Assembly: GCA_045593555.1 (NCBI GenBank)
Contig: JAZNWU010000037.1
Span: 124,001-188,000 of the forward strand
Source: Fimenecus sp045593555
GTDB taxonomy: Bacteria > Bacillota > Clostridia > Oscillospirales > Acutalibacteraceae
Direction of reading: 5' to 3'
Length of the DNA: 64,000 nucleotides
Shown here: piece after piece, positions 27,767-36,133 of the stretch
Layout: each line of letters begins with the position of its first letter
Numbering within the stretch: the stretch's first letter is position 1
The notes under the pieces: model-generated
What the model saw: the letters and a program-made list of their open reading frames with translations, nothing else
Databases searched by the model: none
What the model was told of the DNA's origin: nothing
Translations under genes and position numbers: made by a program

Positions 27767-29041
27767 TTATTTAATAAGTTTCTTCTGAACTGTTTTCATT
27801 ATTTTATACGCCTTGAAAATGGACTCATAAAGTGCGAATTTTCCTTTGTTGATTACCAAGTCAAACTCACCGATTAACTCGTGAACATCAGCGTTAAAAC
27901 CACGCTTGAAATCGAATAAACCATAGTTTTTTGAGTCCTCATTAAAGTTACCGTCAATGCCGTAGAAATTGAACTTGTCATAACCGTTTTCAGTAGCATA
28001 TCTAATCATTTCATATTGCAAAAGATACTGTGAATTATATTTCATAAATGGTTTGTAACTTGCACCAAAGAGATATACAACCTCTCTGCCGTAAAGCATA
28101 TACCAGCCACCTGCAATAATCTTCTTATCACCATATTCTTTTACATCAGCAGTCATTGTTTCAAGCTTCTTTGCAATACTTTCTTGTTCAGACTTGATTT
28201 CATTATACTCATTGACCTTTTTAGGATTGCCCTCAATAACTGTAAGACGCTTTGCATTTTTTTTAAATCTTGCTTGTGTAAAATCAAGTAATTCTTTAAG
28301 ATTAACTTCTGCTAAAAGTACTTTAACAGCATTCTCTCTGTCAAGTACCTTGAACATGTTCTGGTAATATGAAAGGGGACGGTCGATGAATTCTCGTCTT
28401 TCAGCAGTATGCTTCATAAGGTTTTTAAACTCAACAAGATTATTCTCATCAGCCTCGATAAGCGTAATGAAGTTTTTCTTACTGTTATTAATTCCCCATT
28501 TTGTTCCGCTACGGAAATTTTTGAAAAGTTCGTCGATAGTTTTATCTTTAATATCAAGAACAGAAATCCATCTTGGCTCTAAATCTTTCTTTTCATCCAT
28601 ATCCACATAAAAACCGTAGTGGATATAGCCTAATGACTTTAATTTTCCCATTAAAGCATCATTTTTTGTGCCTTCGATTATATTTCCGTGAATATCACGA
28701 AACTGATAGTCAACATAAGGATTGATTTTAAGAAATGCAATTCCCTTGCCCCTGAGATATTCCTTGATTTCTTTTGTAAATTCTTCAAGAAGCTGAAAAT
28801 CCGAATAATCAATCAGAAATCCTCGTGGAGCATATGCGAATTTAACAATACCCTTGAGGCTTTTATATAACAAAACAGTTGCGATTACGATTTTACCGTT
28901 TTCCTTAACACCTAAAATCTCGCCTGACCACCCGTTTTGCTTCTTGATTTCTATCCAATAAGGGGATTGAAAAAATGAAGCCTGCGAATTTTCATTACAA
29001 AAATCAATAAATTCCTGTTTTTCTAAATTAACTATTTTCAT
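27767..29041 (-). CDS. FemAB/MurM-type aminoacyltransferase, copy 2 of 3
   Basis: A 424-residue paralogue of its two neighbours with the same architecture. The N-terminal domain opens with ASFFQSPYWIEIKKQNGW and YAPRGFLIDY, a helical arm of about 55 residues lies near residues 255-310, and a second GNAT-like domain carries YGIDGNFNEDSKNYGLFDFK. Overlaps the end of copy 1 by four bases and is translationally coupled. Expected cytoplasmic, acting on lipid II with aminoacyl-tRNA. Its divergence from its neighbours suggests each adds a different residue or position. Confidence 0.88.
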   Translation of the reverse strand: MKIVNLEKQEFIDFCNENSQASFFQSPYWIEIKKQNGWSGEILGVKENGKIVIATVLLYKSLKGIVKFAYAPRGFLIDYSDFQLLEEFTKEIKEYLRGKGIAFLKINPYVDYQFRDIHGNIIEGTKNDALMGKLKSLGYIHYGFYVDMDEKKDLEPRWISVLDIKDKTIDELFKNFRSGTKWGINNSKKNFITLIEADENNLVEFKNLMKHTAERREFIDRPLSYYQNMFKVLDRENAVKVLLAEVNLKELLDFTQARFKKNAKRLTVIEGNPKKVNEYNEIKSEQESIAKKLETMTADVKEYGDKKIIAGGWYMLYGREVVYLFGASYKPFMKYNSQYLLQYEMIRYATENGYDKFNFYGIDGNFNEDSKNYGLFDFKRGFNADVHELIGEFDLVINKGKFALYESIFKAYKIMKTVQKKLIK

Positions 29042-30294
29042 TTCCCGATATGTCCTTTAATATTCTTTAAAAGCTTGTAAACATCATAGAATGGGGTAAT
29101 TTTTAATTCAAATTGACCGATATATTCGGTAACATTTGGCTTGAAGCCTTTTTTGAACTCATAAATTCCGTAATATTCGTTTTCAGGATTAAAGTCACCT
29201 GTAATACCATAGAAATTACAGTATTTAAAGCCCTCTTTGTAAGCCTCTTTAATATGATGCTCATACATAAGATACTTTGGAGTAAACTGACGATATTCCA
29301 TTAAAACACCACTTGAAAGTGTCAGGTATTCGTCACCACTGCGAAGAGATAAAAGACAACCGATAGCCTTGCCATCAGGATTTTCTTTCCTGAACTGTTC
29401 TGCCTTTTCTAATTCTTTTTCATACTTTGCAACTTGTCTTTCTGCTTCTTCTTTTTGATTTAAAAGTCGTTCACCTGCAGTAAGCTTTTCAAGTTTTTGA
29501 AGCACACTTTCATAGTTTTTCTTTGCATTGTCGAGCAAACTCTGTGTATGCTCATAATAAATATCAGGGTCAAGATAAGCCACATAAATTGTCATTAAAT
29601 CTTTCATATGCTTATACATTTTCTGATAATATTCAAGACTTCTGTAGAAGAAATTACGACGCTTTGAAGTAGTTTCAAAAATTTCAGCCATAACCTGAAG
29701 GTCATCAATTGTACCTTCCTTAACCATAAGACCTTTTTTGATACAAGAGTTAATATTCTTTCTTGTCTGTTTTGAGAATTTAGCTTTTTTAGTTTCGTAA
29801 TCCTCATCAAGCTCAAATCGACAACACCATCTTACCTGTAAAGCATCAAGATAAATGTTGAAACCATAGTGCTTGAAGCCTAAGTCAAGAAGATTATTAA
29901 CAGCCTCGTCGTTTGGCTTGTCATCTTCCATTATTTCGCCTTCAGAAGTACGGATTCTGTAAAGCACATTAGGGTCAATAGTGAGAATAAATCCACCGTG
30001 TTTCTTAATGTATTTTTTTAATTCTTTAGTGAAAAAACCGAGTAATTCCTTGTTGTGATAGTCAACAATAAGACCACGAGGAGCATAAAACTGTTTTTGA
30101 TTTAAGATAGAATTATCTTCCAAAATCATTGAACCGGCAATAATAACGCCGTTTTCTTTTACACCAACAAAATGAATTTTACTTCCGTTTTCTTTTTTCA
30201 GTTCGGACAACTCAACTGTCTGCATAAAAGATGCCTGTGGATGGCCTTTTAAAAATTCTCTGTATTCGTCTGCAGTCAATACGCAGAATTCCAT
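29038..30294 (-). CDS. FemAB/MurM-type aminoacyltransferase, copy 1 of 3
   Basis: A 418-residue FemXAB-family protein, first gene of the tandem and nearest the promoter. It shows the same features as the others: ASFMQTVELSELKKENGS, YAPRGLIVDYHNKELL, a long Glu/Lys-rich coiled-coil arm near residues 255-305, and YGITGDFNPENEYYGIYEFK close to the C-terminus. The coiled arm is where FemX proteins contact tRNA. The three genes have a consensus promoter upstream and share one convergent terminator, so they form an operon. Confidence 0.88.
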   Translation of the reverse strand: MEFCVLTADEYREFLKGHPQASFMQTVELSELKKENGSKIHFVGVKENGVIIAGSMILEDNSILNQKQFYAPRGLIVDYHNKELLGFFTKELKKYIKKHGGFILTIDPNVLYRIRTSEGEIMEDDKPNDEAVNNLLDLGFKHYGFNIYLDALQVRWCCRFELDEDYETKKAKFSKQTRKNINSCIKKGLMVKEGTIDDLQVMAEIFETTSKRRNFFYRSLEYYQKMYKHMKDLMTIYVAYLDPDIYYEHTQSLLDNAKKNYESVLQKLEKLTAGERLLNQKEEAERQVAKYEKELEKAEQFRKENPDGKAIGCLLSLRSGDEYLTLSSGVLMEYRQFTPKYLMYEHHIKEAYKEGFKYCNFYGITGDFNPENEYYGIYEFKKGFKPNVTEYIGQFELKITPFYDVYKLLKNIKGHIGK

Positions 30295-30354
30295 TAAATC
30301 ACCTTAATTCAGTATATAAAAAATGAACTTTATCTGTTTTATTATCAACTAAAA

Positions 30355-30383
30355 ATTTTATCATATTACCAATATTTTGTCAA
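30355..30383 (-). promoter_or_regulatory. Sigma-A promoter of the fem operon
   Basis: On the minus strand perfect TTGACA, 17-bp spacer, TAAAAT, about 60 bases upstream of the first fem gene. Confidence 0.75.
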
Positions 30384-30398
30384 TGAAATGAGAGATTG

Positions 30399-30421
30399 AA
30401 AAACTCCCTCGTTGGAGGGAG
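30399..30421 (-). terminator. Terminator of the PstS-like operon
   Basis: Minus-strand stem CTCCCTC-caac-GAGGGAG followed by TTTTTC, directly after the stop codon of the PstS-like gene. Confidence 0.8.
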
Positions 30422-30430
30422 CTTATAATG

Positions 30431-31426
30431 TCATTTTATTCTTACATATCCACTTTCTTCAATAAGCTTTTGACCTTCATCAGAAAGAATCCAGTCAATA
30501 AGGAGTGGTATGTTTTCATTTGTATTATCTGCACGATAGATAGCGTAGAATTTCGCAATAATAGGGTATGTACCGTTCTGAATGTTTTCCGCACTTGGAT
30601 ATACACCGTTTAAAGAAAGCATTTTTACACCTTTATTTGCAACTATTCCATCCATATAATAACGGAATGAAAAGCCGATTGAACCACCTGTAATTGCAAG
30701 AGGGGATTTAGGTGCGATTTCTCTGCCACCCATAAACGAATTCATTGCCGACTGACTTCCACTACCTTCTAATCTTGTAACGGGATTAATAATTCTGTTT
30801 GGACCACCGACTTGTGACCAGTTTGTATATGTTCCACCGTAAATATCACGGACTTGCTGTGTCGTAAGATTGTCAACAGGATTGTTTTCATTGACAAAGA
30901 ATACAAATCCCTCAAGTCCCACAGGAACGTACACAAGTTCAACACCTTTTTCTTCAGCATATGTCTTTTGCTCTGCTGATGGTGATGCACAGAAAAGAAT
31001 ATCTGTTTCACCGTCAACGATTGCCTTATATCCACGAACAGTATTTTTGTATTGCATTTTACTGTCAGGAGCAAAGTTTTCACCGTAAAAATTATCGTCA
31101 GAGAATTCTCCACCATCATAAGTTACAGAGCCTTCCGGATAAACACAATCAATAATTGATGCATATACGGGAACAAGTGCCGCTGCACCATCTAAAACAG
31201 GCAAATTATCAGTAAGCTTCAATGATGATTCAACTCTTGCCAGGTCAGAATTTTCCTCGTGTGGCAGATATAAACTCACATCAACCATTTTTGCCTGTGA
31301 TGTATCGCTGAAATTGTTGGCAAGACGTACTGTCAATAACATGTAAATGCTTAAGTTAAAACAAACAAAAAATACAATAACCATAACAATGGCAAGTATC
31401 TGCTTAAATATGCTTGTCTTTTTCAT
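30431..31426 (-). CDS. PstS-like phosphate/anion-binding protein, membrane anchored, no ABC partner
   Basis: A 331-residue extracytoplasmic solute-binding protein of the PstS superfamily. FVNENNPVDNLTTQQVRDIY and VTRLEGSGSQSAMNSFMG are the typical hinge and anion-binding segments (GSGSQS equals the GSGT phosphate loop). The N-terminus is a single long membrane helix (about residues 11-33) with no lipobox cysteine, so it is tethered and not a lipoprotein. No pstC, pstA or pstB is adjacent. It is instead the last gene behind three tiny membrane-protein genes, its ATG overlapping the stop of the 46-residue one. It may be a sensor or part of a non-canonical system. Confidence 0.82.
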   Translation of the reverse strand: MKKTSIFKQILAIVMVIVFFVCFNLSIYMLLTVRLANNFSDTSQAKMVDVSLYLPHEENSDLARVESSLKLTDNLPVLDGAAALVPVYASIIDCVYPEGSVTYDGGEFSDDNFYGENFAPDSKMQYKNTVRGYKAIVDGETDILFCASPSAEQKTYAEEKGVELVYVPVGLEGFVFFVNENNPVDNLTTQQVRDIYGGTYTNWSQVGGPNRIINPVTRLEGSGSQSAMNSFMGGREIAPKSPLAITGGSIGFSFRYYMDGIVANKGVKMLSLNGVYPSAENIQNGTYPIIAKFYAIYRADNTNENIPLLIDWILSDEGQKLIEESGYVRIK

Positions 31427-31427
31427 A

Positions 31428-31568
31428 TCACCAAAGCTCCTTTGCTATGAAATAGATAATGGAGCAATGCTGATAAGCATTAATAGCATAAATGAGGTGT
31501 GCAACTGTTAAAAAAAGGCAAACAGCCACGACTGCAATTAAAATATTATAATATGTCTTCTGTTTCAT
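31428..31568 (-). CDS. 46-residue single-helix membrane protein
   Basis: MKQKTYYN followed by one hydrophobic helix (ILIAVVAVCLFLTVAHLIYAI) and a short tail. The start at 31568 has AAGGTGG six bases upstream, which overlaps the stop of the preceding gene. Its own stop overlaps the ATG of the PstS-like gene (TGATATG). The coupling on both sides supports translation despite the small size. Function unknown. Confidence 0.65.
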   Translation of the reverse strand: MKQKTYYNILIAVVAVCLFLTVAHLIYAINAYQHCSIIYFIAKELW

Positions 31569-31578
31569 ATCGTCCACC

Positions 31579-31809
31579 TTACATATATACAATGCCCATA
31601 GCAAATGTGATAATAGTTCCACCTACAACACCCACTAATACAAATGCAACAACAGATGAAATAATAAGATTCGATTTAATAGGTTTCATTTCTTCAGGTG
31701 TTATTTCACTGTTTTGTTTTGCCTTACAAAAAGTTACAAGATTTGATATCCACCATATGACTGACATAATCGGGATTACTAAAAACATTGCTATAAACGC
31801 ATAAATCAT
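31579..31809 (-). CDS. 76-residue membrane protein, paralogue of its upstream neighbour
   Basis: Two membrane helices (FIAMFLVIPIMSVIWWISNLV and NLIISSVVAFVLVGVVGGTII) joined by a charged cytoplasmic loop AKQNSEITPEEMKPIKS. It aligns along its whole length with the 89-residue product upstream: PI...IxxxxxLxx.xxAK, a PEEM/DEDI-K-K loop, then a Val-rich helix ending GT-I...AxxYM. A strong AAGGAGG site precedes ATG 31809. No known family recognised. Confidence 0.75.
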   Translation of the reverse strand: MIYAFIAMFLVIPIMSVIWWISNLVTFCKAKQNSEITPEEMKPIKSNLIISSVVAFVLVGVVGGTIITFAMGIVYM

Positions 31810-31838
31810 AATTGTTAACCTCCTTAAAGCCGGTTGTT

Positions 31839-32108
31839 TTACATATATGCAATCGCAGCATTTAACAAATATGTTGTACCTGTAAGGACTACAGTTAAAA
31901 TAATTGCTACAACAAAGGATGTGATAACGCCTTTCTTCATATCTTTAATGTCTTCATCTGTGTAGTTTTCAGGTTTAATAATACGTTGAAGTTTTGCGTC
32001 CCGATATTGTGACAGTTTGTAAAATGATACAATGAAAGCTATAATCGGACATCCGAAAAAAATTACAACAGGCAGATAACCAATTAAAGTATTCATAATT
32101 TCATCCAT
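31839..32108 (-). CDS. 89-residue membrane protein, first gene of the PstS-like operon
   Basis: Two membrane helices (LIGYLPVVIFFGCPIIAFIVSF and GVITSFVVAIILTVVLTGTTYLL) with a charged loop KPENYTDEDIKDMKK between them, the same plan as the 76-residue product downstream. The start is set at ATG 32108, eight bases after AAAGGAG. A longer frame reaches 32168, but that lies in the -35 box of the consensus promoter at 32140-32168, so it cannot be translated from that transcript. Function unknown. Confidence 0.75.
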   Translation of the reverse strand: MDEIMNTLIGYLPVVIFFGCPIIAFIVSFYKLSQYRDAKLQRIIKPENYTDEDIKDMKKGVITSFVVAIILTVVLTGTTYLLNAAIAYM

Positions 32109-32139
32109 AACTAAAACTCCTTTCGATCCTGTTTGTTTA

Positions 32140-32168
32140 ATTATAATATGGTATGAAAAAGGTGTCAA
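32140..32168 (-). promoter_or_regulatory. Perfect consensus sigma-A promoter of the PstS-like operon
   Basis: Minus strand TTGACA, 17-bp spacer, TATAAT: an exact match to consensus at optimal spacing. It implies strong constitutive expression or tight control by something not visible. Confidence 0.85.
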
Positions 32169-32239
32169 GGAAAGATAAATTCACATAAAAGAATTACATA
32201 CGCCTTCGGAAATTATATACCAATCCTTCGGATTGAATA

Positions 32240-32277
32240 AAAAAATAAGAGTCTTCCCAAAGGAAAACTCTTATTTT
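32240..32277 (-). terminator. Terminator of the tRNA-Thr/tRNA-Tyr transcript
   Basis: A long imperfect hairpin AAAAATAAGAGTTTTCC/GGGAAGACTCTTATTTTT, on the minus strand immediately after tRNA-Tyr, with a run of T at its end. Confidence 0.8.
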
Positions 32278-32362
<85 letters not shown>

Positions 32363-32382
32363 ATATTAAAATTACAAAAAAA

Positions 32383-32458
32383 TGGAGCTGGTGGACGGAC
32401 TCGAACCCCCGACCTGCTGATTACAAATCAGCTGCTCTACCAACTGAGCTACACCAGC
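32383..32458 (-). tRNA. tRNA-Thr (anticodon UGU)
   Basis: Minus strand. Acceptor GCTGGTG pairs with CACCAGC, discriminator T, CCA encoded. Anticodon stem GCTGA/TCAGC with loop TTTGTAA, anticodon TGT. D arm and T arm (GGGTTCGAGTCC) are normal. Co-transcribed with tRNA-Tyr 20 bases downstream. Confidence 0.96.
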
Positions 32459-32474
32459 GTCTCAACGCTCGATA

Positions 32475-32503
32475 ATAATAACACATCAAATAAAAATAGT
32501 CAA
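32475..32503 (-). promoter_or_regulatory. Promoter of the tRNA pair
   Basis: Minus strand TTGACT, 17-bp spacer, TATTAT, ending 17 bases before the tRNA-Thr 5' end. Confidence 0.75.
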
Positions 32504-32551
32504 GTGTTTTTTTCAATTTTTTTAAAATTTTTTGAAAAAAGTTTCTTTTCG

Positions 32552-32580
32552 TTGAAACATAAGTATTACTATGGTAAAAT
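32552..32580 (+). promoter_or_regulatory. Promoter of the epimerase/amidohydrolase pair
   Basis: TTGAAA, 17-bp spacer, TAAAAT, 45 bases upstream of ATG 32626. Confidence 0.6.
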
Positions 32581-32625
32581 AAGAAAGAAATAATGATATT
32601 ATAATTGCATTTAGGAGATATATGT

Positions 32626-33477
32626 ATGAAAATTTCCACTGAAATAGATTCAATCGCATTACATATCGGTGAAGAAAAGGCTGTTGAGCTTGTGGCGAAG
32701 ACAGGTTTTGATGCCTGGGATTTTTCTATGTTCCAGATGTGTGAAAAGCAGAAAGGTGTTTTAATACCCACAAATCACCCGACAGCACAGGATAATTATC
32801 TTGCATTTGCACGAAAACTCAAGCAAATCGGTCTTGATAACGGAATTGTGTGTAATCAGGGACACGCACCATTTCCATCATCACCAAAAAGCAGTTATTA
32901 TCTTAAAAGAGCAATTGAATGTGTGGCAGAAGCAGGTGGCAATATCTGTATAATCCATCCAATGAATGATGGTACACCTCAGGAAAATGCAGAAATGTAT
33001 TTTGAACTTTTGCCATTTGCAAAAGAGCATAATGTGAGAATTGCAACTGAAAATATGTGGAATTGGGTTGAAAATGCAGAGCATTCTTGTTTTGCTGCCT
33101 GTGCTACTCCGGAAAGCTTTAATGCACATCTTGATGCAGTAAATGATGAGTTTTTCGTTGCTTGTCTTGATATAGGTCACGCTGAAATGAAAGGTAGCAA
33201 CACAACTGCTCCCGAAATGATAAAAGCGCTTGGTAACAGACTCAAGGCATTACATATCCACGATAATGATAAGATTCACGACTCACATCAGATTCCATTT
33301 TCAATGAAAATCGATTTTACTGCTGTTGTAAATGCACTTAAGGAAATCAAATATGATGGATTTTTTACTCTTGAAGCAAGCAGTTATCTGGAGGATTTCT
33401 CAAAGGATAATGTTGTTTCAGGTGTGAAAGACCTGTATAATTCAGCGAAAAAACTATCTGCAATGTTTGAAGAATAA
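32626..33477 (+). CDS. Sugar phosphate isomerase/epimerase-like TIM-barrel protein
   Basis: A 284-residue member of the xylose-isomerase-like/AP-endonuclease-2 superfamily. Metal-site motifs of the barrel are present: RIATENMWNW (Glu ligand), CLDIGHAEM (Asp/His ligands), LKALHIHDND and FFTLEASSYLE. The start is ATG 32626, with AGGAG nine bases upstream. Such proteins isomerise or epimerise sugars, sugar acids or inositol derivatives; the exact substrate cannot be told. It is followed by an amidohydrolase gene 45 bases later, likely in the same transcript. Confidence 0.82.
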   Translation: MKISTEIDSIALHIGEEKAVELVAKTGFDAWDFSMFQMCEKQKGVLIPTNHPTAQDNYLAFARKLKQIGLDNGIVCNQGHAPFPSSPKSSYYLKRAIECVAEAGGNICIIHPMNDGTPQENAEMYFELLPFAKEHNVRIATENMWNWVENAEHSCFAACATPESFNAHLDAVNDEFFVACLDIGHAEMKGSNTTAPEMIKALGNRLKALHIHDNDKIHDSHQIPFSMKIDFTAVVNALKEIKYDGFFTLEASSYLEDFSKDNVVSGVKDLYNSAKKLSAMFEE

Positions 33478-33522
33478 TATAATGATACATAATATTTATA
33501 TAGAATTATGGGAGGAATTAAC

Positions 33523-34317
33523 TTGGTAATTGACTTTCATACTCATGCCTTTCCCGACAAGATTGCAGAAAGAGCCATAGCATCTCTTATAAAAGGCTGT
33601 AATGGTGAATACATTCCTTGTAGTGACGGAACAGTTTCAGGACTCATCAATAATATGGATAAATTTGGTGTTGATATTTCAATTGTTCAACCTGTTATAA
33701 CAAAGCCAAGTCAAACTCAGACACTGAATATGTGGGCAAAAGAAATCACCTGTGACAGACTTATTTCCTTTGGTGGAATTCATCCTGCAACAGATGATTA
33801 TAAAAGAGACATTGACTTTGTATGTGAACTTGGTTTGCCGGGAATAAAGCTTCATCCTGAATATCAGCAGTTTATTGTTGATGCTCCCGAAATGCTTAAA
33901 ATATACGATTATGCATTGAGTAAAGGACTTATTATACTTTTCCATGCAGGTTATGACCCTGCATATCCACCACCAATTCATAGCAATCCGAAAATGTTTG
34001 CCGACATTTCAAAACAGATGCAGGGTGGTATAATTGTAGCTGCTCATTTGGGCGGTCAACGCCAATGGGATGATGTTGAAGAATACCTTGCAGGAACTGA
34101 CGTGTATCTCGATACATCAATGGGTATGAATTATTATTCTCACGAACAGTTTTTGCGTATTGTTGAGAAACACGGTGCAGACAAAATTCTTTTTGGCTCT
34201 GATGCTCCTTGGAGCAGGGCAGTGGAAGAAATTGAAATCTTGAATTCATTACCACTTTCGCAAGACGAAAAAGATTTAATTTTGTACAAAAATGCAAAGA
34301 GAATATTAAACGTATAA
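33523..34317 (+). CDS. Amidohydrolase-related TIM-barrel metalloenzyme
   Basis: A 264-residue amidohydrolase_2 (ACMSD/TatD-like) protein. It begins with the metal motif IDFHTHAFPDK, has GIKLHPEYQQF and ILFHAGYDPAY in mid-barrel, IVAAHLGG, and KILFGSDAPWS with the catalytic Asp at the C-terminal side. I favour TTG 33523, six bases after GGAGGAA; the alternative ATG 33508 would put that ribosome site inside the gene. Family members hydrolyse or decarboxylate small carboxylic or cyclic substrates; this one is unassigned. Ends at a strong convergent terminator. Confidence 0.82.
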   Translation: MVIDFHTHAFPDKIAERAIASLIKGCNGEYIPCSDGTVSGLINNMDKFGVDISIVQPVITKPSQTQTLNMWAKEITCDRLISFGGIHPATDDYKRDIDFVCELGLPGIKLHPEYQQFIVDAPEMLKIYDYALSKGLIILFHAGYDPAYPPPIHSNPKMFADISKQMQGGIIVAAHLGGQRQWDDVEEYLAGTDVYLDTSMGMNYYSHEQFLRIVEKHGADKILFGSDAPWSRAVEEIEILNSLPLSQDEKDLILYKNAKRILNV

Positions 34318-34321
34318 CAAA

Positions 34322-34353
34322 AGGACTTGGATTTTACTCCAAGTCCTAATTTT
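34322..34353. terminator. Convergent terminator
   Basis: AGGACTTGGA and TCCAAGTCCT, ten perfect pairs with a short loop, followed by AATTTTTT. It sits between the amidohydrolase and the minus-strand symporter. Confidence 0.85.
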
Positions 34354-35934
34354 TTAACCCAATGAATTTTTTTGACTTGTGACTACCTTCACATCGTAGC
34401 AACTGAATTTCTCGTCTATATTCTTTGGTAAAGTCTTTTGTGTTAAAAGGCTTACGATTGGCACGAGAATAAGTCCACCGACCATTGCGAATACACCTGA
34501 GTAAAGTGAATTTGTGAATACAAAGCTTAAAATCGGATTTGTTGGTTTGAAAAGACCAATGCTGATTAAGAGTTGTACAATTTCAAGTCCTGTACCGAAA
34601 ATGAAGCTTGCAACAACAGCAGCTTTTGTTGTCTTCTTCCAATATAAACCATAGAGGAAAGGAGCAAGGAAAGCACCTGCCAATGCACCCCATGAAACAC
34701 CCATCATCTGTGCAATAAACACTGACTTTGACCAGATTGTATCTTTAAGAATCGCAATAACTGCAGAAAGAGCAATAAAGAAAACAATGAATATACGAAG
34801 AATAAGAATACTCTTTTTATCGTCAACCTTTGCCTTTTTCTCAAGTCTTGGTTTAATAACATCAAGAGTAAGAGTTGATGATGATGTGAGAACAAGTGAA
34901 GAAAGAGTTGACATTGAAGCTGAAAGCACAAGCACGATAACGAGTGCTACGATAACAGGAGCAAGGTCTGAAAGAATTGTTGGAACAACCTTATCAAACA
35001 TAACTGCACCTGTTTCAGAAATATAACCGCCTGCAACCATTTCTTCCTTATAAAGCTTACCGAAACCACCGAGGAAATAGCAACCACCTGCAACAATAAT
35101 TGCAAAGATTGTTGAAATGATTGTACCTTTTTTGATTGAGCCTTCATCTTTGATTGAGTAGAATTTACCAACCATCTGCGGTAATCCCCAAGTGCCTAAA
35201 GAGGTAAGCATAACAACAAAGAAAAGGAAAATAGGATTAGGGCCGAACATAGAGATGAATTCTGAACCTGCTTCTTCACCTAAAGATGCTACCGCTTGAG
35301 TAAAGCCACCGTTTTTATTGAGGACAGCGACAATTACCGCAACGATACCAACAAGCATTATAATGCCTTGAATAAAGTCATTGATTGCAGTTGCCATATA
35401 TCCGCCAAAAATAACATAAACTCCTGTAAGTACAGCCATAACAATAACGATAACTGCATAAGGAATATTAAAAACATTATTGAAAAGAGAAGAAAGACCA
35501 TTGTAAAGAGATGCTGTGTATGGAATAAGGAAAATAAATACGATAACAGAAGCTACTATTTTAAGTGCTTTTGAATCATATCTCTTTTCAAAGAAATCAG
35601 GCATTGTTTTTGAGTCAAGATGTTGAGTCATAACTCTTGTTCGTCTGCCGAGAACACTCCACGCAAGAAGTGAACCGATAAAAGCATTACCCATACCAAT
35701 CCAAGTTGATGCAAGACCAAAGTTCCAACCGAACTGACCTGCATAGCCGACAAAGATAACAGCAGAGAAATAAGATGTGCCGAACGCAAAGGCTGTAAGC
35801 CAAGGACCAACGCTTCTGCCACCTAAAACGAAACCGTCAACATTAGTTGAATGTTTTCTGCAGTAAACACCAACGCCAATCATAAGTGCGAAGAAACAGA
35901 TGAGCATTGGAATACTAATCATCATTGTTGTCAT
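34354..35934 (-). CDS. Sodium:solute symporter (SSS family)
   Basis: A 526-residue membrane carrier with about 13 hydrophobic helices. SSS features are GGRSVGPWLTAFAFGTSYFSAVIFVGYAGQ near the N-terminus, FGGYMATAINDFIQGIIM, the Na+-site helix VLVLSASMSTLSSLVLTSSS, and WGALAGAFLAPFLYG. The start is ATG 35934, eight bases after AAGGAG; the frame is open to 35970. It diverges from the acyl-CoA synthetase/iorAB genes, and its promoter shares a motif with the phenylacetate-CoA ligase promoter. An aryl-acid or related organic-acid substrate is therefore my inference; the family itself also carries proline, pantothenate and sugars. Confidence 0.88.
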   Translation of the reverse strand: MTTMMISIPMLICFFALMIGVGVYCRKHSTNVDGFVLGGRSVGPWLTAFAFGTSYFSAVIFVGYAGQFGWNFGLASTWIGMGNAFIGSLLAWSVLGRRTRVMTQHLDSKTMPDFFEKRYDSKALKIVASVIVFIFLIPYTASLYNGLSSLFNNVFNIPYAVIVIVMAVLTGVYVIFGGYMATAINDFIQGIIMLVGIVAVIVAVLNKNGGFTQAVASLGEEAGSEFISMFGPNPIFLFFVVMLTSLGTWGLPQMVGKFYSIKDEGSIKKGTIISTIFAIIVAGGCYFLGGFGKLYKEEMVAGGYISETGAVMFDKVVPTILSDLAPVIVALVIVLVLSASMSTLSSLVLTSSSTLTLDVIKPRLEKKAKVDDKKSILILRIFIVFFIALSAVIAILKDTIWSKSVFIAQMMGVSWGALAGAFLAPFLYGLYWKKTTKAAVVASFIFGTGLEIVQLLISIGLFKPTNPILSFVFTNSLYSGVFAMVGGLILVPIVSLLTQKTLPKNIDEKFSCYDVKVVTSQKNSLG

Positions 35935-35963
35935 AAAAACACTCCTTAATTGACCACTATTAC

Positions 35964-35992
35964 TTGACAAAAAGTAAAAAAAGTGGTATCAT
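35964..35992 (+). promoter_or_regulatory. Promoter of the acyl-CoA synthetase/iorAB operon
   Basis: Perfect TTGACA, 17-bp spacer, TATCAT. The predicted transcript starts near 36000 and so runs straight into the inverted repeat at 36005-36025. Confidence 0.7.
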
Positions 35993-36004
35993 TTGCTTTA
36001 ATGA

Positions 36005-36025
36005 TTTAAAGTTTAGCACTTTAAA
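36005..36025. promoter_or_regulatory. Operator-like inverted repeat in the symporter/iorAB divergent region
   Basis: TTTAAAGT-ttagc-ACTTTAAA, a perfect inverted repeat overlapping the minus-strand -10 box and just downstream of the plus-strand start. Read on the minus strand it closely matches 40126-40147 in the same position relative to -35 and -10. Confidence 0.7.
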
Positions 36026-36038
36026 GCGAATGTGTCAA
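36010..36038 (-). promoter_or_regulatory. Promoter of the sodium:solute symporter gene
   Basis: Minus strand perfect TTGACA, 17-bp spacer, TAAACT. Confidence 0.7.
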
Positions 36039-36133
36039 TAGGCAAAATTAAAAATTCTTTTTTGTCAGTTCTATTGATTTTTTATCGCATATAAAGTAAA
36101 ATACTAAAATATTGTAATTTTGGAGAATATGTT

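Noticed and set aside
30431..31426. Calling the PstS-like gene a normal phosphate ABC transporter subunit
   Set aside because: No pstC/A/B nearby, no lipobox, and partner genes are tiny membrane proteins, so that assignment would go beyond the evidence.
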